From Zymoseptoria tritici IPO323 (taxonomy: Eukaryota; Ascomycota; Dothideomycetes; Mycosphaerellales; Mycosphaerellaceae), in contig NC_018209.1 of NCBI RefSeq assembly GCF_000219625.1, positions 806,001 to 870,000 of the forward strand: 64,000 nucleotides of DNA. Direction: 5' to 3'. The translations under genes and the position numbers were made by a program. Shown here piece after piece: positions 32,630 to 42,869 of the stretch. The notes below the pieces were generated by a model that did not search any database, was not told the DNA's origin, and saw only the letters and a list, made by a program, of their open reading frames with translations. Position 1 is the first letter of the stretch. Each line of letters opens with the position of its first letter.

Positions 32630-33325
32630 GCTGAGTAGCATGAGCTGTGGCAACAGTCATCGAGGCATCGGGACAGACAAGGGATGGAGTTACGGGGAAT
32701 AGTTTAGAACATCAGGACAGCAGTTCAGAGAACTTGCTGTATCGCTTGCGAGCATCTGAATTGCGCACCCGGAGGCCGATGTGCATATTGGGCAAAGTAA
32801 GAGGAGAACCTACTCGATAGCTTAGCAGAGCACCTTCACAGCGACGCGAGGTACAGTAGCGGAACAGACGAATGACCACTCTAAGCAACCAGATTACCAC
32901 AGTGTTTGAGGTACGAGAGATTTCAGATACTCTTTTCGAACCTCCAACTCATTTGCGACTGCTTCCGACGAAGACGCTCCGCTATATTGATTGAGGCTTC
33001 ACTGGGTATTGCAACGTCCTGTAGTGCTCGCAGGCAGACCTTTACCAACTTTAGTGGTTCCGCACTACATGTTCCTAGCATACTCAAAGTGCCCTGACTA
33101 GTAAGTAATGTCTCGTTCGGTTTGCATGTGAATACTCGTCCTCCTTCCAAGCTTGGTCTAGCCTCGCGCTAGTGCCCGCGCCTGCATGAAGTCAGCTGCG
33201 GCTTTCGTTTGTCTTTTTGAAACTCATCCACTTCATCATCCTCACAACATCCGAAGACACAAATTTGCGCACGCGCGTACCGCCTCGATTTTGCTTCACC
33301 ACATCAACACATCAGTCTCCTCATC
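32630..33325. other. Intergenic region between paralogs 2 and 3
   Basis: About 700 bp with no gene. The final 140 bp are C/A-rich leader sequence ending in the TCATCATGG start context. Confidence 0.4.
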
Positions 33326-34105
33326 ATGGCTGACTCAAGCGGCGGCAAAAACATCCTCGACCTGCCTGTCGAAATCCGCATGGCCATCTACGACTACCTC
33401 CTCACCGAAGAAAAGCCAGTTGAGATTGACGTCATCCACCGCCGCAAGAAGTGCGACGAACTGATCAGACATGGTCGCCAGAACAAGCGCGACTGGAAAC
33501 ACCGCTTCAAGAAATGGAGCAGAGCCAAGAACCAGTTCGTCACAATTCCACCGATCAACACCGCCATCCTCTTCGTGAATAAGCAGATCCATGCGGAGGC
33601 TGTCCAGTCTCTCTACGGTAGCAATTGCTTCAGCTTCTCAGGAACGACCGGTCTCAAGCAAGCGGTTGAGCTGCTCGGCGACCACGCTCAGTACCTCCGC
33701 TACATCAATATCGACGGAGGCTACGCTCGAACCACCATCCGCTCGGCTCTCAAAGCACTCACGGTTGCGAAATGTCTCAAGAGAATCGAGCTGGGCCATC
33801 GCGACATCATGGGAGGCAAATACCACCCCGACGAAATAGCCACGCACTTCAAGACTTTTTTGCAGAAGCTCCGAAGTTCCTACGAACAACGCAACTTATC
33901 TTCGAGCGTGCTAGATGTGGTCAAGATCTCGAGCGAGGACACCATGGGCAGGAGGTGTCGCTATCGCCGGTGCTCTTCATGCGGGAGGTGGTTCCAAGCC
34001 AACTTCAAAAACGCCATACAGGATGGCTGTCAGTGCGGATCCGCGGCGGGCCCCGAAGCAGCTATTCGCTCTGCCATTGCCAAGTCACTGAAGATGGAGG
34101 GATGA
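33326..34105 (+). CDS. F-box-like 'LPxELRxxIY' family protein, paralog 3, with cysteine cluster
   Basis: Third member of the array; 259 residues in one exon. The core blocks are NILDLPVEIRMAIYDYLL, ILFVNKQIHAEAVQSLYGSN and the leucine-rich stretch LRYINIDGG..LKALTVAKCLKRIEL. Between the first two is a very basic segment (HRRKKCDELIRHGRQNKRDW). The C-terminal quarter holds a compact cysteine cluster, RRCRYRRCSSCGRWF followed about 13 residues later by CQCG, which could bind zinc. Paralog 4 has a partial equivalent. No signal peptide. Function unknown; the combination of an F-box-like start and a metal-binding-like tail is the most useful clue. Confidence 0.8.
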   Translation: MADSSGGKNILDLPVEIRMAIYDYLLTEEKPVEIDVIHRRKKCDELIRHGRQNKRDWKHRFKKWSRAKNQFVTIPPINTAILFVNKQIHAEAVQSLYGSNCFSFSGTTGLKQAVELLGDHAQYLRYINIDGGYARTTIRSALKALTVAKCLKRIELGHRDIMGGKYHPDEIATHFKTFLQKLRSSYEQRNLSSSVLDVVKISSEDTMGRRCRYRRCSSCGRWFQANFKNAIQDGCQCGSAAGPEAAIRSAIAKSLKMEG

Positions 34106-34884
34106 TCACTTGGACCGCAACGAAGGGCGACGAGTCGTCAGGGGGTTCAGGAACTCAAGAGTACAGACCATGCTGCCTGGTTCCGAGGCCGGTCAAGGTT
34201 CTACCCGTGGTGGACCGCTTTTGGAAAAGATGAAAGCGAACCGGGGAAATGGGGAAATGGGGGTTTCACGCTTCGATAATTCTGCAATACGAGGCGTGCC
34301 ACAAGATTCTGGACGTGCTCAAGAGAAAGCGTTCTCGGAACGCAGATTCATGGCTCAGGGGCTCAATGAGTTCTCCAGTCAGCACCAGGATTTCCGGGTT
34401 GTAGCACTCGAAAATGTGCCTTACTTGAATGACTTTCACGAAATCGCCACATGCTGCTCCAATGCCTTTTTGACCTGAAGGTGATGTTTATAGCTAGGCC
34501 TCTTTTGCTCTAGATATTTCTGCCGGGTCACTCACCCATGTCCATCTTCTGCTTCACATGTGCTTGCATGAGCTATAGCTGTGATATTCACTTCTCGAAC
34601 AGGGTCCGTGCATCAACCTCTTTGACAGACTAAGATCTGACTCGACTGCTCATGGGACTTTGTTCTCACTCAACAACAACCTCATCGTCAACACCGCCTC
34701 TTCCTCAACTCAATCCTTTATCCTTCACATCAACACTTCGGCTACCAACCACAGCTCCCTTCATAGCTCTCGACTTATCCCAAACTGCACTTGACCATCT
34801 TCGCATTGCTGCGTACCACTTCGGATACATAAAGCTCTTCACCAGCTCAGCACAAGCAATACCTACGCTATTCAGCCACACGTC
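34106..34884. promoter_or_regulatory. Promoter region of paralog 4
   Basis: 780 bp with no supported gene. A TATA-like sequence, GATACATAAAGCTCTT (34824-34839), lies about 60 bp before the ATG and nearly matches the one upstream of paralog 1. Confidence 0.45.
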
Positions 34885-35910
34885 ATGGCCAACAACATCG
34901 AAGCTGCTGTTTTCGGCGGCGCGTGCGACGTAGTGCCGTGGAAAGATGCCTGCAAAGCGCAGCCTGTCTTTGACAAAGCATCTCGGTCCTACAAGCAAGT
35001 CGTCGAGATCGCAGCCAATTCTTCTCAGCCACTGGAAGCGTACACCATCACTTCTGGACAGGCAAAGGGCTATCGTGTGCTCTTACTGGCGCCTGCATCG
35101 AAACTCGGGCTCTTCGGTCTGCCCATCGAACTGCGAGAGATTATCTACGCTCACGTTCTTGTCAATCCGCTCATCGTGGAACTGAAGTTCTTCGATCCCT
35201 CTCCAGGAAAGCATAGGATCGTCCAAAAGAGCTTTCCAGACCACACGGCCAGGTACCCTGACCCGAGCAAGGACTGGGACAGACACCAGGGAAAGTGGAA
35301 GACTCGGGGTCGCAATGCAATCTCCCTCCTACTACTCAACAAAGAGATCACGGCGGAAGCTCTCAAAATCCTCCATGGCGCAAATACGTTCCGAATCGAT
35401 TGCACAAGGCTTCTTGAACATTTCTTGACGGAGCTCACAGGCAGAGGTCAGGTTCAGCATCTCCGACATATGCAGATCGGCAAGAACACCATCAGCGTCG
35501 GAACCCTGCAAGAGATGCTCACGACTGTGGAGCTCGCACCCAACCTGCGCACGATTCAGGTATCGCTGCCACGTACCTGGATCAAAGCGCCAAAAAAACT
35601 CCTGCGCGCATGCGAGCCGCTGCTTCAAAAGGCGCAAGGTCAAGGGCGTGGTGGAATGATCAGCCGCCAAATCGAGCACTTCGTGTCCGAGATCGCTTGT
35701 ACCTGTGCGGGCTGCAAGTTCCGCGTAGGTGATGAGCTCGTGGACACAGCACGGCAATGCAGTGATTACCGGAAGATTGCTGCGCGGCTTTCCCAGTGCA
35801 AGAAGACCGCTGCCAGAGTCGCGGAGGACGAGAAGTTCTGGAAAGACTTCAGTGATCTTGTCAAAGCCAAGTACGGCACCAGAGCAGCTGGCTCGGCCAC
35901 TTCTGCTTGA
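34885..35910 (+). CDS. F-box-like 'LPxELRxxIY' family protein, paralog 4
   Basis: Fourth member of the array; 341 residues in one exon. An N-terminal extension of about 70 residues precedes the core: LFGLPIELREIIYAHVL, LLLLNKEITAEALKILHGAN and a leucine-rich segment (LRHMQIGKNTISVGTLQEM then LAPNLRTIQVSLP). After the core comes a short cysteine motif (IACTCAGCKF) that partly matches the cysteine cluster of paralog 3. The end is Ala/Lys-rich. It is not a simple recent duplicate: the paralogs share motif positions but little sequence between them, so the array is old or fast-evolving. Confidence 0.8.
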   Translation: MANNIEAAVFGGACDVVPWKDACKAQPVFDKASRSYKQVVEIAANSSQPLEAYTITSGQAKGYRVLLLAPASKLGLFGLPIELREIIYAHVLVNPLIVELKFFDPSPGKHRIVQKSFPDHTARYPDPSKDWDRHQGKWKTRGRNAISLLLLNKEITAEALKILHGANTFRIDCTRLLEHFLTELTGRGQVQHLRHMQIGKNTISVGTLQEMLTTVELAPNLRTIQVSLPRTWIKAPKKLLRACEPLLQKAQGQGRGGMISRQIEHFVSEIACTCAGCKFRVGDELVDTARQCSDYRKIAARLSQCKKTAARVAEDEKFWKDFSDLVKAKYGTRAAGSATSA

Positions 35911-36634
35911 TTTGCGCCTCGGCTGAAGATGAAACGGCAAAGTGTCCTGATCCTCATGCCATCACCTCGATCGATGTTGAAAGCGGAATAATCAATCCTC
36001 TGCGAGTCCTGAACTCGAGGGCTTGTCCTAAGCAACGAGCTTCCCAGTGATCAGGGAGACCGAACCAAGACGAGTCGGTTTCTTCCCTCAAACTCCGGCA
36101 AAGACGCAAAAGCACTGTCTGAGTGCGATCAGCGAGCAGCATCGGAAGCGACCTCGCACATCCGAAACTGCGAACATGGCAGAGCGATTCCAAGGTCACT
36201 GCCTCAGAACGTTCTGCCGTCTGCAGTGATAACATTGATTTTCATCAGCATGCTCCCACCAAATGACTCTTCTTCGAGAACTGCGTCGCCTCTGCTTGCC
36301 CAATGGCTGTGCCAAAAGTCTTGCGATTATCATCGTGCTGTATGTACAAGTTAACGATAACTAGCTTGAGACCATCAATCAGTATTTAAAGTCGGTTCGT
36401 TCGCCATATCTGAGCAGACTCGCCTTGCGCTCATGGTACCAAATAGAGAGCTTACCGCTGACCTGGCCAAGTCGGCCTTGCTCAAACCGAAATAATCACT
36501 TCCCCATGCATCATCGAAAACGCTCCTTCTGGATTCTCCATCCACCTCCTCCAAGCCAAAGCATACTCATCCAAGCGATCACTACAACTTGTCAGCACTC
36601 TCTATCGCCATGAACCCTCACCTCCAGCATTCAC
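35911..36634. other. Gap with orphan promoter-like leader
   Basis: About 720 bp. A TATA-like AGTATTTAAAG at about 36380-36390 and a C/A-rich leader run on the plus strand toward an ATG at 36610, but the frame behind it only overlaps the opposing methyltransferase gene. No plus-strand gene is supported. Confidence 0.35.
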
Positions 36635-37468
36635 TCACCTGCCAACACCCAACTCCATCGCCGCCTCGCGAAACACTCCCCCACCACACCGTCCCGGCCA
36701 ATGCCCTCCATACTCCCTCCTCTCCCTCTCCGTCTCCACCCACCCCGCACTACAACTCCTCTCCACCCTTCCCGCTCTCACACCCGCCTCCCTAACCCAT
36801 CCGCCCAACCTCATTCCCGCATCCACCGTTCCTCCATCCCGTCCATGCACTTCGCGAATAACATCAAAACATTCCTTCAACACCTCATCCTCCGGCCAGA
36901 ATCGTGCGGTCGTCAGATCTCCCTCGCGAATGCAGATCTTTCCGCCGGGTCGGGTGACGCGGAGCATTTCTCGGATCGCGGCAACAGGAGAATGGAAATG
37001 CGCGAGAGCTTGGTGAGTATGGATAAGATCGAATGAGTTGTCGGGGAAAGGGAGTGAGTGAGCGTCCGCGGTTTGGAAGGTGAGGTTGTCCGCGCCGGCG
37101 TAAGAGGCGAAAGTCCGGGCGGAGGAGAGGATGGCGGAGCAGGCGTCCGTTCCAATTATCTGGGCGGAAGGGAGGGACAGCGCGAGTTCGATTGTCAGGT
37201 GACCGGAGCCGGAGCCGATGTCGAGGACTCGGAGAGTGGGCTTTTCGGAGGCGAGGAGGGAGAGAATGGGAAGGAGGTATGCGCATTGGGAGTGTAAGTT
37301 GGGAGAAATAGGTCCTGCGAGGATTGTTCTTGGTGCGGTCGACTGGTCCGGTGTTGTCATGAAGCATGGGTATTTTTCGATCGAGTAGACATCATCGTCG
37401 TCGTTGTCGTAGTCGTCAACTTGCTTGCCTGCCGGCGGGCAGCGGGAGGTTGAGGCGCAGTTTCCCAT
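36635..37468 (-). CDS. Class I SAM-dependent methyltransferase with MGNC start
   Basis: Transfers a methyl group from S-adenosylmethionine to an unknown substrate. 277 residues from the ATG at 37468, which is the first in-frame ATG. The class I (UbiE/Methyltransf_11-like) motifs are clear: motif I RVLDIGSGSGHLTIELA, motif II around IIGTDACSAIL, the acidic DAHSLPFPDNSFDLIHTHQA and motif post-II LRVTRPGGKICIREGD. The N-terminus, MGNCASTSRCPP, fits a myristoylation (Gly2) plus palmitoylation (Cys4) signal, followed by an Asp-rich linker. Membrane attachment would be unusual for this family. If translation starts at the later Met (PCFMTTPDQ) the signal is lost. The C-terminal 50 residues are Arg/Gly-rich and poorly conserved. 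Confidence 0.85.
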   Translation of the reverse strand: MGNCASTSRCPPAGKQVDDYDNDDDDVYSIEKYPCFMTTPDQSTAPRTILAGPISPNLHSQCAYLLPILSLLASEKPTLRVLDIGSGSGHLTIELALSLPSAQIIGTDACSAILSSARTFASYAGADNLTFQTADAHSLPFPDNSFDLIHTHQALAHFHSPVAAIREMLRVTRPGGKICIREGDLTTARFWPEDEVLKECFDVIREVHGRDGGTVDAGMRLGGWVREAGVRAGRVERSCSAGWVETERERREYGGHWPGRCGGGVFREAAMELGVGR

Positions 37469-38150
37469 CGACGAGAGTACTGAGTAGTCGCATTCATGGA
37501 GATGCACGTTGCATGTTTTTCTTTCATTTCAAGTCGCAGATCCAGAAAGTGAGCAAAATAGACCATATCTCGGTAAGACGACCTAGGCTGTACTAGATGT
37601 CTCTTTCAAGGATAGCCCTTCAACTCGTTGTCTCACGACCCATGTCAGAAACAATCCCTGTTGAACACGCCATTGAATGAAGAGACTTCGAAACAGAGGC
37701 AGCGCACCATCGCAAACACGAGCAGGATGTCAAACGTCGAGGAGTTGTGCTGCGGCGAATGAGTGACAAGCTGAGGTCGCTTGCTGCCCGTCACCGTGAT
37801 CCCGAAACCCTGTCGAGCCTCGACGAGTTCTTCCACAATTGCAGCACCGACCAGGTTGTTGAGATCGATAGCGAAGCGAGAGTCTTGCGAGGGGAAAAAG
37901 AAGTTGATAAGTACGGTACCTGTCGCATCATCATGCACGTGCATCATCGCATCCTTCGTCGATCCCTTTTATCGGTGGCAGGAGTCAGGTCCTCGATCGG
38001 TCTTCTTCTACCGCACAGCGACATGACTCGACCGAGGTCTGCCCCTCTTACAAGGACGTCTACCTCGATGAAAGGCTGTGAGTATGTGAATGGCATGATG
38101 ACCGAAGAAGAGGAGAGGAGCAGAAACGGACAGATAGGTCCGCCCTGAGT
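37469..38150. other. Gap between methyltransferase and transposon insertion
   Basis: 680 bp with no recognised gene. Overlapping open frames on both strands at 37645-38148 have no family resemblance. The methyltransferase promoter must lie in the first few hundred bases. Confidence 0.35.
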
Positions 38151-38216
38151 GGCCAAGTCCGAAGAATCCGGAAATCGGATTTCGAATTAGCGCGATTATG
38201 CGTTAGCGTAGAATGC
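38151..38216 (+). repeat. Left terminal inverted repeat of the MITE-like element
   Basis: Starts GGCCAAGTCCGAAGAATCCG and ends GCGTAGAATGC. It matches the reverse complement of 38640-38706 with about seven mismatches and one single-base gap. Confidence 0.9.
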
Positions 38217-38391
38217 GCCCTCTCCTATAGATAGAGGAGGACCTCCCTCTACGTATCTATTCCTTTATAATAGCCTACATAGATACTTAAACTTTTACGC
38301 AAAGCTCGAGCGTATCGAGCTACGCTACCTCGATCTAGTATCTAGTCGGTTCTCTAATAGAGTACGCCTTTAAGCTCGAAGCCCGCAGTCC

Positions 38392-38419
38392 GAAGTTCGA
38401 AGTTCGAAGTTCGAAGTTC
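38392..38419 (+). repeat. Four tandem GAAGTTC units
   Basis: A perfect 7-bp tandem repeat, four copies, inside the MITE-like element. Confidence 0.9.
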
Positions 38420-38639
38420 TAAATTTTAAACCTTAGCGAAGACTTTTGTCTAACGCTAAGACTTTTAACAAAACTTTAATATAACGAAAATGCGGTAGGT
38501 ACGGGCAATTGCGATATCGATAATGCGAGATATACCTCGATATCTCTCTTTATATACTCTTTCGTCTATACGTATAGCTGCTTTCTAGCCTAAAGCCCTA
38601 TATAGCGATAGAAAGCAATATTGAACAGAGGATAGAGCT

Positions 38640-38706
38640 GCATTCTACGCTAATGCAGAAACGCGCTAATTCGAAAATCCGATTTCCGGATTTTCCGGAC
38701 TTGGCC
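38640..38706 (-). repeat. Right terminal inverted repeat of the MITE-like element
   Basis: Reverse complement starts GGCCAAGTCCGGAAAATCCG. It has one extra T relative to the left copy. Confidence 0.9.
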
Positions 38707-39207
38707 GCTTTGGCGCTTCGTCACAGAGAAGATACGGTCGCAAGCCTTGGCAAAGTGGTACAAACTCAAAATTGGCCTTGTCTCGACTTCATGTATACCA
38801 CAGTATTGTACTTGATCTATACACCAACATAAAGCCGTCGACGATCGCTTCTGGAATCGCGCGCTCGCCGGCGTGTGTCTACGCAGCGGACGCCACTCTT
38901 CGCCTGCGCCTTGCATAAGCGATGCTTCTTAGCAGCATGCCTTAGATGCGCTGGGACAGCGAACGCAGTGCGCCTGTCGCAAGGGCTCTCTTCGACTTCT
39001 TGAATGATCGTCGCAGCAGCAGCACATCCATCGCCCGTAGCATGATCCCATTCGCCACCTCTTCATGCCAGCCGCCATAGTCTGTCCGCCAACAAAGCCT
39101 CCAGAAGACCATGCAACCGAACATGCTATCCACACATCCTCTATCACCACGGCAAATCGCCTTGCAGACCTCTAATCCGTCTTTCCAACCTTTTCTTCGC
39201 AACCATA
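38707..39207. other. 3' flank of the KRE6-like gene
   Basis: 500 bp between the transposon and the stop of the glucan synthase gene. It probably includes the latter's 3' UTR. No gene is seen. Confidence 0.4.
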
Positions 39208-41790
39208 TCATACCTCACAATCATGCATCAAAGCATTCTTCGGCCATGTGTACCCAGTTGCACCCCAGGTCGTCAAGTTCGGATTGAGATAAGCCTCCGG
39301 ATGATTGGCAATGTACTCCGTGGTCTCGTACCCGGGCGGGTCGCAAGTCACCATCTCGCTCCCTTCTGGCTGGTACCACCGCACATAGTCGATGCGCATG
39401 ACGGCTGGAAACTTGAGCTTGTCGTTCTCGATCCAGGTCCAGCCATTGGAGATGCCAAGGTTGAGGATGATCGACATGGGCTCTTCTGAGACGAGCCTAT
39501 CTTGGATGTTGCCGTTGGGTCCAATCGCTCGACCGTCAATGGCCATCATCTCATCGTCTCCGACAAACCAGGCGATTCCAGCATCCTCGCCAGTACCGGG
39601 AGTGTACTCGAAAGAATACTTTTGATACTGCTTGCCATCATACCACGCATTGTTCAACATGGTCGTGGTCGAGACAGCTTGCTGCATAGGCCCGCCGGTA
39701 TAAGTGTTGACGAAGCTGTACTGATAATTCGGCGTTTCCATGAAGTCGTAGTTGGGATACCAGAAGACGTCGAAAGGTGCCACCTGGTACGACTGTGTTG
39801 CAACACCAATTCCCTTGCCGCCCCAGTCTGCACTGACTTCGATGATATCGATCTCAGGTGCGCCGCGGCCGGTGCCTGGTGTTGGGTGATCTTCTCCAGA
39901 GCAAGTACATGTCGAGAGTCGTTGTCCTGGAAGGAAGCTGCTTCCATCGGTCATAGATTGGTTCGGCGTGATACCAGTATCGCACGTATCATAAGTATAT
40001 GGCCAGACGCCATCGGTGGTCGCCATGTAGCCGGGTCGGCCAAGATTACCCATGGTCCATACACCGGGCCAGAGACCGTGCACACCTGCAGGACCCGGAA
40101 GGCTGACGGAAACTTCGAATACACCTCCCTTGAAGCAGACCTGGTTCCACGAGTTGAGCATGCCGGATCGGTAGTTCAGGCCGTGGTTCTGAAACCAGTC
40201 CATTTGGAGCTGCAAGGTGCCATCGCCTGGTCAGATCAGTAAGAGTATCTTCAACAAAGTCGTCATCATCAACATACCAGTGTTGACCGCATCTGGATCA
40301 TACCACTCCAAATCTTGCGTACCGGCGTACCAGATATCAGGAGCGGTCCAATATGGGTCATCTCCTGGGTAGAAGGTACGGTTCTTCTCATTGAACTCAT
40401 CACTGAAGACCAGCTCCATGGTCTTGCCACCAATGCTTTTCCGTGTCATAGCAGACGAAGGTGTGTCCGGATCCACGAGTCCCGTCCTGATGTTTTGCAG
40501 CAGAGGGTAAAGATTGTCGTTGACCTTTGCCCACGGCTGTTCCTTTGCACCATGACCTGGCATCTCGTTCAAAGGTGTCTCGTACATGTAAGGTATCAGA
40601 CTCTTCCCGAGAAACGAGATGATGGGCAGTGCGACGAAGAGCGTCAAGATGCCAATTATCAAGAAAGCCACTCCGACGGTATTGACAAGTTGCTCCCGTG
40701 ATAAGCGATCCTTGAACTTCAAACGATATCTTTTGTCATCGTCCCATCGTGGCATGTGCATCTCATCGTCCTCTTCTTGTTGGTCCATGTACAGGGGAAA
40801 TTCGCAAGGCGCACCAAATCTGTCATCCATGTAGGTGAAGAATGGCGCCTTCTCCGGATCCGCTTCGCGAATGAAAGCCGGTGTGTCGACTGGTGAAGGC
40901 GGAGATGGTGGCGAGGGAGGTGCAATAGGTCTTTCCGTTGGAATCTTATTGCCATGCCGATGTCTAGGCGTGGGTGGTGTCATCGTCAGAATAACGTTGT
41001 TCTGAGGCGGATCGTAGAAGCTGGACGTAGGTCTTGGGTCCTTGAATGGATTGGACAGCCTCTTCGCGAGGCCTTCAGGCGAGACGGACTGCCCGGTAGC
41101 AGACGGCGGAGGCGGTGTGTTTGTCGTCGGCAACTCTGGCGGCGGACTGCTCTCTGTGGCAAATGGGTTGAAATAGCGAGTGTAGTCCGAACCCAGATCT
41201 CGCACCGACCTAGGCGTGGAGAGCCGGCGAAGACTTGTCGTCGACTCCATGGGTGTGAGTGTTGGCAGGTCCAGCATTGATCGAGCTGCAGATATCTTTC
41301 GACCTGCTGCAGCAGCATCTTCAGCGACTTCCTGCAGACGGTTCCTTGGCGGACTCGGCGAGGTGGTTATGGTCTTATCGCTGGCGCCGCTAGCGTTGCG
41401 GCTTCTGGATGCAGTACTCGTTTCCGAAGGCGTCGGGTTCAGTGGTGAAGGGATGGCTGGTGTGTATGGTGATGAGGTGGCCACGCATGTCTGCGCCTGA
41501 GCAGGTGCCGGTTTCTGTAACTTTGTGGGCGGCGCCTTTTGTTTGCCTGCTATAGGATGTGCATGCTCCTTCTCCTGTTTACTCGGCCTCGAAGACTCTC
41601 GTAATGACTGCGCTGAGGCCTGGGCGTTGAGGCTGGTGGCGGATCGACCGGCCTGTTGTGTCTCGCAGTTCTCGGCGCTGGCGAGGCGTTGTGGTCCCGG
41701 TCGAGTGGGCTGCAATGTATCTCTGCTCGGCCGTGGTGGCTTTGAAGATGGCGCCATTGCAGCGATGGCCCACGGCTCGTGAAAAACCAT
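39208..41790 (-). CDS. KRE6: Beta-1,6-glucan synthesis protein, Kre6/Skn1 type (GH16-like)
   Basis: A type II membrane protein of the ER/Golgi needed for beta-1,6-glucan in the cell wall. Exons 41790-40278 and 40226-39208, with a 51-nt intron (GTATGT donor), give 843 residues, or 832 from the in-frame MAPSSKPPRPS start at 41757. The N-terminal 360 residues are a cytosolic, Pro/Ser-rich disordered tail. One transmembrane helix follows (VAFLIIGILTLFVALPIISF), then a lumenal SKN1/GH16 domain beginning at MELVFSDEFN. The catalytic-type motif EIDIIE is at about residue 629 (PEIDIIEVSADWG). The intron lies inside the domain at AVNT|GDGTLQLQMDW. The sequence ends WPKNALMHDCEV. Kre6 and Skn1 cannot be told apart by eye. 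Confidence 0.93.
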
Positions 41791-42869
41791 GCAAAGTGGT
41801 CGGGCTGGTTCAAAAGACGAAGTGGGAGTCGTCGCTGGCTATACGCGTGGCATGTGCATTGCGCAATCTTCGTCGGGTGCTTCAATGGCAGTGGCGCAGG
41901 CTGAAGGGAAAGCGAGGTTGCGTGAATGGTGAGAGCAGTCAGGTTCAGGCTGCGAATCCGTCGGTGAAGGGAAGTCGAGTCGTGTTGCTACGGTGGAAGT
42001 GTGCCTGCCGTCCCGGCTGCTTGTTCACCTCGTGCTCGCCCGCGTGCCTGCCGGACATGCGCTTGCGCGGAAAGAACGAGTTCGTTGGTGACCTCAGTCG
42101 TTCGAGGCGCATGCAATGAAGTGAAGTATTCCAAACGAGTGTGAGTGCCGAAGCAGTGCTGAAGTGGCATGTGAGAAGGTGAGGTCAAAATGTCTTTAGT
42201 CGAGTCGAAGTTCAGGCGGAAAAGGCAAGAGGGCAGTCGCTGTTTGCCAGTGGGGCCAATTCAGAGCTTTTGCCGCATGTTGGCAGGGATGTTTCGCGTG
42301 CTGCGCGAAAGAGGCAAGAGCGAGTTCGTCCGGAGCGCGCGGGGAGGACACCTCAGTCTGCAGACCGATTGATGATGCTCGCTTAAACTCTTCCTTCCAC
42401 AACATCGAGCACATTGACTGCACAACAACATGTGAGCTGCTCAATGCCTCCCCGCATTGGCATAACTCACATCGCACAGCAGAAACAAGCTCCACACTAG
42501 CGCGCTTAACAAGGATGTGCCGAACGCTGTGCTCGATCACATGAATTTTTTATGCTGTGCAACGACGGGATGATTTGTCCAGATTCTCTCCGAATGGCAG
42601 GAACAAAGACACCGCATAGTCCCTCGATTGCGCGGGCGTCAAACAAGTGCACGTGCAGGTTTGCAGGCAACTCAAAGATCCTGGTATCTCGTTCCGCTCT
42701 TGGCATATTTCCCAATCAGGCAGGAACCAGTCCCAGTCCGCGTCGTACTCTTCTCTTCCAACGCTGACCGACTTGATGAAAGCACGTCGGCTCAAGGTGG
42801 TCGCTGCCCAAAATCGCTTCGCAAGTCCAAGACGCCATCCGCAGGTTTGGTCTCTCCAGGGTTGCAGCC
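41791..42869. other. Upstream region of KRE6 and 3' flank of PIF1
   Basis: 1.1 kb with no recognised gene. Both neighbours are on the minus strand, so the right end is the PIF1 3' UTR and the left end is the KRE6 promoter and leader. Confidence 0.4.

Larger units (their letters stand above)
38151..38706. mobile_element. Non-autonomous DNA transposon (MITE-like), RIP-mutated
   Basis: A 556-bp element bounded by inverted repeats of about 66 bp, each starting GGCCAAGTCC at its outer end. The interior has no open frame, is AT-rich with many TA steps, and contrasts sharply with the flanks, as expected of a copy altered by repeat-induced point mutation. I cannot find a clear target-site duplication, so the superfamily is open. 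Length and lack of coding sequence mark it as a deletion derivative or MITE. Confidence 0.85.

Noticed and set aside
29895..35910. Array as a biosynthetic gene cluster
   Set aside because: No enzyme, transporter or pathway regulator lies within the array; it is one repeated family.
37645..38148. Overlapping frames on both strands upstream of the MITE-like element
   Set aside because: Neither shows a motif or splice structure; each is the shadow of the other.
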